Assembly: GCA_007122945.1 (NCBI GenBank)
Contig: SKSP01000085.1
Coordinates: forward strand, 1-8,888
Origin: Ilumatobacteraceae bacterium
GTDB taxonomy: Bacteria > Actinomycetota > Acidimicrobiia > Acidimicrobiales > Ilumatobacteraceae
Direction: 5' to 3'
Length of the DNA: 8,888 bases
Shown here one piece after another: positions 1 to 8,100 of the stretch. A program made the position numbers and the translations under genes. Below the pieces are notes generated by a model that saw only the letters and a program-made list of their open reading frames with translations, made no database searches and was not told the DNA's origin. How positions within the stretch are numbered: the first letter of the stretch is position 1; the number at the start of each line of letters is the position of its first letter.

Positions 1-2155
1 CCTCGACCTGATTCGTCGGCTGCTCGCCGATGCCGACCGCGACGACCTGGCGATCGTGTTGACCCGGCGCCCGGGTACCGATGCCCTCGATGACGTCGCC
101 GCCGATCTCGGCCGCTCGGCCATCGTCAGCGAGCTCCGGCTGGACGGGTTGTCGGCCGACGAGATCACGGCGCTCGTCGACCCCGATGGGCACGCGTCAC
201 CGTGGTTCGGTCGAGTGGTGCACGAACGCTCGGCCGGGAACCCGTTCTTCGCGATCGAGCTGGCACGACACGCACGCGAGCGTGGCCTGTCGGCGCTCGC
301 CGGCGAGAGCGATCTCCCCCTGAGCGTGGTGTGGGTGGTCGAACGGCGCGTCGCCGATCTGGGTGCCGGTGCGCGAGCGGTGTTGCAGGCCGCCGCCCTG
401 CTCGGCGACGAGTTCGACGCGGCGCTCGCGGTCGAGTCGTCCGGACACCCCGACGCGAGCGCCGGCCTCGTGGCCGCCGGTCGAGCACGGGTGATCGTGC
501 CGTCGGCCGGTGGCGGTCGGTACGCGTTCTCCCACGCGATCGTTCGATCGGTGCTCGAGTCCTCGCTCGCTCCCGGCGAACGCGAAGCGCTCCATGCACG
601 GATCGCCACCGCTCTGACGGCCCGCGGTGGTTCGGTCCTCCCACACGCCGCGCTGGCTCACCACTGGTGCCGGGCCGGGGTCGCCCACGTCGATCGAGCC
701 GTCGAGCACACCGTGGCGGCCGCCGCCGATGCGATGCATCGCCGCGCCTACGAGGACGTGATCGAGCGTTGCGAGCTCGGGCTCGCCGCACTCGACGCGA
801 CGGACGCGATGGACGGTCGCCGGCTGGCCCTGCTGCTGATGGCGGCAGAGGCGCACGGTCGGGCGGCCCGGCACCACGCCGCGCGTGAGCGGGCGGCCGC
901 GGCCGCGAAGCTGGCGAGCCGCCTCGGCGACGTCGACGGCTACGTCCGGGCGGCGACGGTGGCGCTGCCGGTGCTGCCCGACGTGGCGGCCGTCCCCGCG
1001 CTCGAGGAAGCCACCCGCCTCACGGGCGCCGGTCATCCGAAGCGGGCCGAAGCGCTGGCCGCCCTCGGCACGATGTTGGTGGAGACCGATGCGGAGCGGG
1101 CCGATGCGCTCATCGAGGAGGCCCGCCGACTGGCGACGGCGTCCGGCGATCTCGACGCGCTCCACCAGGTGCTCGCGTTCGACACCCTCTACGGGCACGA
1201 CGTGTCGCCCGAGGCGCGGATCGAGCTCGCGACGCGAGTCCTGGGCGCGGTCGCCGACCGCACGTCGGTGACGACGATCGACGCGCTGACGTTCCGTGGG
1301 ACGGCCCACCTCGAGCGTGGTGACCTCGCCGCCGCCGAGCGCGACTTCGCGACGCACGCGGCGATCGCTTCCGAACTGCGGAGCCCGGGCCCGCTGGCGG
1401 TCGACGACCAGCGACGCGCGATGCGGTCGCTGCTGGCCGGCCGGTTCGACGAGGCCGAGGCGCACCTCCACCGGGCGATGCTCCACGTCGGCGACGACCC
1501 CGCGTGGGTCACGGTGTACGGCGCGCAGCTGGTCACGATCCGGCTCGAGCAGGGCCGCTTCGACGAGGTGCTGCTGCTCCTCGACGGCCTCGACGCCCGT
1601 GACGCCGCTCGCCCGATCGCGAGTGCGGTCCGAGCGTACGCACTGGCGAACCTCGGCGATCACGACGCGGCGCGGCGATTGCTCGACGAGATGCTGGCCG
1701 GGCATGCGGGCTGGCGGCGCGATCTGCTCTGGACGGTGTCGACCGGGTTGCTCGCGGAGGTGGCCGCGCTGATCGGGCACCGGCCGGCCGCGGCGCAGCT
1801 GCATCCCGTGTTGGCCCCGTTCGCCGAACGCGTCACCGTGTTCACGCTCGGCGCCGTGGTGTGGGGCTCGGTGGAGCGGTTCCTCGGACCGTTGTCGCTG
1901 CTGCTCGACCGGCCGGTCGATGCCGTCGGGCACCACGAGCGAGCGATGGCCGTGCACGAACGGTTCGGCGCCGTCACGTTCCTCGTGCGCGATCGGGTGG
2001 GGTTGGCGGCCGCGCTCGAGCGGCTCGGCGGGTCGGCGAACGTGGTGCGCGCGCGTCAGCTGCGCAGCGAGGCGGTGACCGCCGCCCACCAGCTCGGCGT
2101 CGGCCACCTCGTGCGGGACGTGACCGACGCCGAGCCGTCCGGCGCTACCGGTTGA
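1..2155 (+). CDS. STAND/AAA_16-type ATPase regulator with TPR-like C-terminal region (5' partial)
   Basis: The reading frame is open from base 2 to a TGA at 2153-2155, giving 717 visible residues. A GTG at 56 is in frame but lies inside conserved sequence, so the true start is left of the window. Residues 1-24 match the helix after Walker B and the following strand (LAIVLTRRP, 16-24). LRLDGLSADEITALV (45-59) and SAGNPFF (77-83) are the usual hallmarks of AAA_16 modules in LuxR- and SARP-type regulators. LPLSVVWVVERRVADL (from 105) through GDEF begins the winged-helix-like segment. From about residue 215 to the end the protein is Ala/Leu/Arg-rich helical sequence resembling degenerate TPR repeats. 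Walker A and B are off-window. No C-terminal LuxR helix-turn-helix is present: the protein ends shortly after a helix near QLRSEAVTAAHQLG. Inference: a cytoplasmic ATP-dependent signalling protein or transcriptional regulator, with an unseen N-terminal SARP/BTAD, cyclase or other domain. The ligand and targets are unknown. Confidence 0.88.
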   Translation, partial: LDLIRRLLADADRDDLAIVLTRRPGTDALDDVAADLGRSAIVSELRLDGLSADEITALVDPDGHASPWFGRVVHERSAGNPFFAIELARHARERGLSALAGESDLPLSVVWVVERRVADLGAGARAVLQAAALLGDEFDAALAVESSGHPDASAGLVAAGRARVIVPSAGGGRYAFSHAIVRSVLESSLAPGEREALHARIATALTARGGSVLPHAALAHHWCRAGVAHVDRAVEHTVAAAADAMHRRAYEDVIERCELGLAALDATDAMDGRRLALLLMAAEAHGRAARHHAARERAAAAAKLASRLGDVDGYVRAATVALPVLPDVAAVPALEEATRLTGAGHPKRAEALAALGTMLVETDAERADALIEEARRLATASGDLDALHQVLAFDTLYGHDVSPEARIELATRVLGAVADRTSVTTIDALTFRGTAHLERGDLAAAERDFATHAAIASELRSPGPLAVDDQRRAMRSLLAGRFDEAEAHLHRAMLHVGDDPAWVTVYGAQLVTIRLEQGRFDEVLLLLDGLDARDAARPIASAVRAYALANLGDHDAARRLLDEMLAGHAGWRRDLLWTVSTGLLAEVAALIGHRPAAAQLHPVLAPFAERVTVFTLGAVVWGSVERFLGPLSLLLDRPVDAVGHHERAMAVHERFGAVTFLVRDRVGLAAALERLGGSANVVRARQLRSEAVTAAHQLGVGHLVRDVTDAEPSGATG

Positions 2156-2179
2156 TGGTGATGATCCCAGCGGTGGTCG
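2156..2179. other. Short convergent intergenic gap
   Basis: These 24 bases separate the stop of the + strand regulator (2153-2155) from the stop of the - strand giant gene (2180-2182). A 7-base inverted repeat, TGATGGT at 2153-2159 and ACCATCA at 2193-2199, brackets the gap. It overlaps the regulator's stop codon and the last codons of the other gene. The loop is about 33 bases and no run of T follows on either strand. I therefore cannot call a classical intrinsic terminator; a weak bidirectional one remains possible. Confidence 0.5.
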
Positions 2180-5100
2180 TCAGCGGTAGTGGACCATCAG
2201 GTTGCCGCCGGCGAGGTGTTGCTCCTGCGTCTGGTTGCCGTCCCAGCGGGACGAGAACAACAGCAGTCGGGTGGTGGTGGCGTGCTTGCCGTTGCCGATC
2301 CGCTGCTCGTCCCACAGCGAGAACCCGATGGTGTCACCGGACCCGTCCTCGGTGAGATCGCTCATCGACATCTGCAGCACGTAGTTGCCGCCCACGCTGT
2401 AGGGGTTCTCGCGGTCGGTCACGTCGGCGATGTTGGCCTTCGACTCGAACTGCGCGCGGCCGTCGCTGTCGATACCGAGCGAGTCCATGGCGTTCGACTT
2501 GATGCGGTAGACCGCGCCGTCCTCGCCGCGGACGATCAGGTTGACGCCGCCCTGCAGGTTCGTCATCCGCTTGTTGAACTTGACGTGGAAGCCGAAGTTG
2601 GCGTGTGAGCCGTCGGCCCCGGCGAAGATGCCGGCCGAGTCGGTGAGCACGAGGTAGCCACCGCCGGTGATGAAGTCGTCGAGCGGCTTGGCGATGGTCA
2701 GGACCGTGTCGTCGGCCGTGTCGTTGCGGTCGTAGTAGGCACCGACGACCGTGGCGATCGTGAACTCCTCGGCGTCCTTGTTGCCGATCTCTGCGGTCCA
2801 GTCGCAGCTACCGATGCCGATGTTGCGGTCCGGCACGAACACGTCGAAGGGCTGGAACACCTCGTCGATCCCCGGGGTGGGGCACAGCTCGCCGGACGTG
2901 TCGCGCTCCTCGAAGTGCATGCTGGCGTTGCGGATGTCGCCGGGCCACGGGTCCCAGTCCGGGTGGTCCTCGGGGACGGCGGAGGTGATGTCGCGGATGG
3001 TCGCCCGCAGCTCCACGGTTGCCGAGCCATCGCGGGCCGACGTCGTCGCGGCGAAGGTCGGCCCGACGTACCAGACCCGGGCGTCCTCGGGCTCCACCAC
3101 GAGGGTGAGCGTGGCGGAGCCCGTGCCGGTGTCGTCGTCGACGACGGTGAACTCGAGCTCGTAGGTGCCGGGGGCGATGTCGGTGTAGATGCCCGATACC
3201 GGGTCGGGGCGCTGGACGAGTGACCACGTGCACCGGTGGTGGTACTCGCTGGCGGTGTCGACGACGCAGTTGTCGTCGTCGCGGAGCTCGAGCCAGCCGA
3301 TCAGATCGCCGTCGGCGAACGTCACGGACATCTCGAGCGTGTCGGGGATCACGTCGTACACCTCGACGGTCGCGATCACCGGATCGTACGACCCGGTGGA
3401 CGGATCGCCCCCGAACGGGTCGCTGTACTGGGTGGTGAGGTGTTCGACGTCGAGCGTGACGACCGGGTCGACGTTGTGGACCCTCACCAACTGCGAACCG
3501 GTCCCGATGCCGGTGTCGTCGTCGATGACGGTCACGTGGATCGTGTGGTCACCGTACGGCTGACCGGTGGGGTCGTCGTCGGCGTACACGTGGGTGACCT
3601 CGACGAACTGGTCGGTTCCCGTCGACACCTCGACCGGTGGCGTGTCGCAGGTCGGGTGCTCGTGGCAGAAGTCGATCTCGACGTCGAACGTGTCGAGGAC
3701 GCCCGGATCGTGCCACTCGATGAGGTACGTGACCGGGATTCCTTCGTCGATGCGCTCATCGACGCCGAGCAGCGGCGTGATCGTGATGTCCGAGGGCGCG
3801 ACGTTCACGACGGTGATCGGTTGGAACACCAGCCGGGTGCCGCGGTCGTCGTCGCGGACGAGCACCCGGATCCGGTACGGATCCTCGGGTGTGCCGGTCG
3901 GGTCGTCGTCGAGGTAGGTGTGCGACGCGGTCGCCTCCCAGGTCGGCACGCCGTCGTGCCAGTCGGTCTGCGGGAGGGGCACCGGGTCGGGCAACGCGCC
4001 GGGTGAGCCGTCGCCGAACCCGATCGAGACGAGGTGCTCGTCGAGGATGCCGGGGTCGGTCCACCGCACCGTGATGTCGAACTCCTCGCCCTCGTCCACC
4101 CGGTCGGGTGCGTCGATGTGGACGATCGTCGGGCGGACGTTGCGGACCGTGACCGTGGTCGTGGCCGTCCCACCGTCCTCGCCGAGGTCGGTGGCCCGGA
4201 TCGTGTACGTCGCGCGCGACCGCTCGGACGGCAGGTCATCGCGGTAGACGTGCGTGGCGGTGCGCGACCGGGCTCCGGCGGGGATCGTGACCTCGGTGGG
4301 CGGGTGGTCGATCGTCGGGTCGCCCCAGTCGATCGCCACGGTGCGGGCGACGTCGAGGTCCCGGTCGAACTCGACGGTCGCCGTCACCTCGTCGCCCTCG
4401 GCGATCGACCGTGGGGCGACCGACACGCCGATGACCGGAGTCGCCTCTGCGGCGAGGAACTCGACGAGTCCGTCGTCGATGCCGGTGCACTCCGTGTCGG
4501 GCTCACTGCCACTCGTGAGCAGCGTCCAGATCTGCCCGAGGAGGTCGTCCCCGAAGGGGTCGAGTGCGTCGAAGTCGATGTCGACCCCGACGCTGTACGG
4601 CTCGCCGAACACGTTCCCGCTGAGGGCGGCTGCGAAGCTGGCCCCACCGACGAGTGACAGGTTGGCGTTCAGCTCGGCACACTCGACGGTGAACGGCACT
4701 CCGCTCCTGGCGAAGCCGATCACCTGGTCGATCGCCTGGTCGGTCAGCCCGGCGAGGTGCGACACCTCGTCGACGGCCGTTCGCGCGAGCGCGCGGATCC
4801 AGTTCTGGACGTCGTCGATGGTGCAGGGACCATCGAGGATCTCGGCTGCATAGAACGCCTCGTAGACGAACCGCAGCGATGCGCAGGCGGAGACTTCCCC
4901 GATGAAGGGCAGGGTGACTCCGGTGTTGAGGAACTGATCGAGGTTCGGCCCACTCCCCACGGCCACCTCCACGAGGGGGAGGATCCGGTCCCGGACGAAC
5001 TCCAGCGTCTCGGCAACCCCCAGCGGGAGCTCGACGTCGAGCTGGGCATTCGCGACCAGCGGGAGGTCGATCAGCAGTTCGGCGAGTCCGATCTCCTCGA

Positions 5101-8100
5101 GCCCGGCGAACGTGTCGAACCACCCGGCGAGGAACTCGCCGGCCTCGTCGATCGATTCGAGCAGTGGCGCGACCTGTGTCTCGGCGACCGGACCGAAGTC
5201 GGGGTCGGCCCCGAACCCGCCCGGTGCGGTGAGCAGGATGCGCAGGTCCATGCCGGGGTCGATGCCGCCGGCGAACAGCTCCTGCAGCCCATGGGCGCCG
5301 AGGCCTCCACTGAGCTCGAACAGCGCGCCGTAGCCGAGGACCTGGACGCGGCCGGCGGCGTCGAACTGGAACGGGGTCGCCTTGATCCGCACGCTGCCGT
5401 CGGCCCATGGCGGGGCACCCGGGCCGATCTGGATGCGGCCGGAGAGGTCGAGCAGCAGGTCCGGCACCAATCCCTCGACCGTCGCCCGGAGGACGAAGAA
5501 CGAATCGTCGAGCCTCAGCACGGGGATGTCGGGGTCGTCGGTGACCGCACCCGGGATCGCCACCTCGAAACCTGCGAGCTCACCCTCGACGCGGATGCCG
5601 GTCGGCGACAGCTCGATGTCGACCCGGGCGACGCAGCCGTCGCCGCGACGTTCGAGGCAGGTCCCTTCGGGCGCCCCTTCGCGGGTGAGCTGCCCGTCAG
5701 GACCGCACTTCACGTCGTACTCCGTCGGTGGCGCGATGCCGGGTCCCATGAAGAGCTCGGCGGTCAACGCGACGCCCTGGTTGATGCAGAGCGAGGGGAC
5801 GTTCTCGAGACCGACCGAGAGGAACAGGTCGCGCAGCGCCATCTCTGGGAGGTGGTCGTCGAGGAGCTTCTCGATCTCGGCCTTGGCATCGGAGTCGGGG
5901 ACGAGCGTGTCGTACAGGATCATCAGCTCGTCGGTGCCGATGCCCTGCGGGAGCGCCACCCAGAACCCGCTGAACAACGGTCGCACGATGGGTGGCGGTG
6001 GCGGCGGTGGTGTCACGGCCACGCCGCCCTTGATCCCGCCTGACACGCTGTAGCCCAGCACGCTGACGGCGCCCTGGCCACCGATCTCGATCGTGAGCGC
6101 CCGTTCGGCGATGATGAACCCGAGTGTCAGCTCGCCGGTGAGCTGGCTGATCTCGATGGCATCGAACCCGAGCGGCGACCATCCGCGCGGCCGCTCCCCG
6201 TCGTGGTTGAGCGAGTCGAATCCCAGCGTGAGCGTGCCGCTGATGCTGGTGACGTCGACGTCGATCGACCCCTCGATCCTGAGCTCCAATAGATCGACGC
6301 AGAAGTCGGCGCGGCGACCGAGCGAGTTCTCGGCGGGGTCGTCGTCGCGGACGGTCATCGTGCGGAGTGCCCCACCCCGAGGGCAGACATGGCTCTCGTC
6401 GGTGATCTCCTCCGCCACCTCGAGTTCCACGATGTCCTTCATCAGCTCGGCGAGCTCGGCATCGACGCCTTGCAACGAACGCACCACGAGTGCCCCCGCG
6501 AGCTCGAAGCTGACGCCGCCGGGGCCGAGTTCCAGGCTGAACGACACCGACGCCCGCTCGAGGAAGTCGGGGAGCTTCTCGGGGTCGGCGATGAGGCCCA
6601 ACCCGACCGACGCGGACCAGTCGCTCTCGAACTCGATCGGCACGCTGCCGAACAGCTGCACGCGATCCTGCGCGCCCAACTCGGATGCGAAGTCGGCGAG
6701 CGCGCCCGGCATTTTCACCGCGCCGAGCAGGCTGACACCGGTTCCGAGTGATCGTTCCTCCGGCCGGCCGCCCTCGACGACGAGGGGCGCGAACCACCCA
6801 CGGGCCGTCGCCGAGAGATCCAGCGGGTCGACGGCGTCGTCGCCAACGAGCGAGAACAGGAACCCGAAGTTGCTGTCCTCGGACACGAGGACGACGTCCT
6901 GGTCGGGATCGAGATCGATCGGGAGCAGGTCCGAGAGCGTGACCTTGCCACTCGGGCGCATGCCGACGATGAACGCCGGGTCGCCGGAGTCGGGCAACGA
7001 GACGTGGGCGAGCGCGCTGAACTGGAGGGGGTTGTCGCTGAACAGCTCGAACTCGACGTTCATGACGGCGTCCACGTAGATGCCCCGTGCGGAACCCGGG
7101 TCGCCCTGCGGTGGGTCGGCGAACACCACCTCGACGGCCAGCTCGCTGCCCGTCGTGAGCGCAACGTCGCCGAGCCCGACGGGCACTTGGTTGCGGAGGT
7201 CCTGAGATGCGAACGGTGCGAGCGCTTGGTCGACGGTGAGGTCCTCGGCGAGTCCGATCGAGAACCTCGCCCTCGTGGTCGATAGATCCAGTCGAACGGC
7301 GAGCGCGATCGTGTCGGGCGGTTCGCCGAGTCGGAACGTGCCGCCGATCGAGGCGTCGACCTCGGGGTCGCCGGGGCCACCGTCGGACTCGATCGTCACC
7401 TCGACGAACAGCTCGTCGACGGTCAGCCACGAGATGCCGAACGGCTCCTCCCACGACCCGCCGAGCTCACCGCGGAGGGTGATCTTCCAGCCGTCGTCGC
7501 CGACGGTCTCGAACGTGGCCGACAGCCCGATCACGAGGCCCTCGAGCCCTTCGACGGCGTCGAACCTGATGTCGTCGATCGACACGCCGATGGTGAGCCC
7601 GCCGGGTGTGTCGCCGTCGCCGGCGGTGTACGCGAGGCGGAACCGCCACTCGCCGGTGTCCGGGAACGCGAGCCAGTCGGCCAGTTCGGGCGCCGTACCG
7701 AGCTGGGCGAGGGTCGCCTCGAGCTCGAACGACGGGATCTCGACGCCCGTCGGGTCGTTCACGAGGTCGGGGAGCGAGAACCCGAGCGAGCCGCGGAGGC
7801 CGAGCGAGTCGGGCACGTCGATGCCGAGGGCCTCGAAGAACGGGTCGAGACCGTCGAGCGGGACGTCGAGCGCCATCTCCAGCGCGCCGGTGGCGACGAG
7901 GACGCCATCGCTCCCGTCGGCACTCATCGGCGTCAGGCTCTGGGTCTGGATCCCGCCGTCGCCGTCGTTGTCGCCGCCGTCCTGGTCGGGGCCGGGGATG
8001 TCGGGATCGATCTCGGAGATGAGGGCGCGGGCGCGGTCACCGAGTCGGGTCGTGTCGAACGTCCCGCCTGCGGGCTCGCTGAACGTGTGCAGGAACCGCA

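Noticed and set aside
197..2107. Long open frame of 636 residues antisense to the regulator
   Set aside because: It lies wholly opposite a gene with clear family motifs. Its composition (Arg, His, Gly, Pro, Glu) is typical of the complementary frame of GC-rich coding DNA, and it has no recognisable motif.
2153..2199. Intrinsic terminator between the convergent genes
   Set aside because: The stem is only 7 bases, the loop is about 33 bases and there is no T tract on either strand, so I do not list it as a terminator.
3470..4438. DNA-level tandem repeats in the PKD region
   Set aside because: The similarity is at protein level. Apart from short runs such as the codons for DDDPTG, the DNA copies have diverged, so this is not a recent tandem duplication.
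4757..6043. Open frame of 428 residues on the + strand
   Set aside because: It is antisense to the giant gene, whose frame carries coherent domains throughout. It looks like a codon-bias shadow with no domain.
5697..7454. Arg-rich open frame of 585 residues on the - strand
   Set aside because: It lies in another frame of the giant gene. The extreme Arg/Pro content is what a shifted frame of GC-rich DNA produces.
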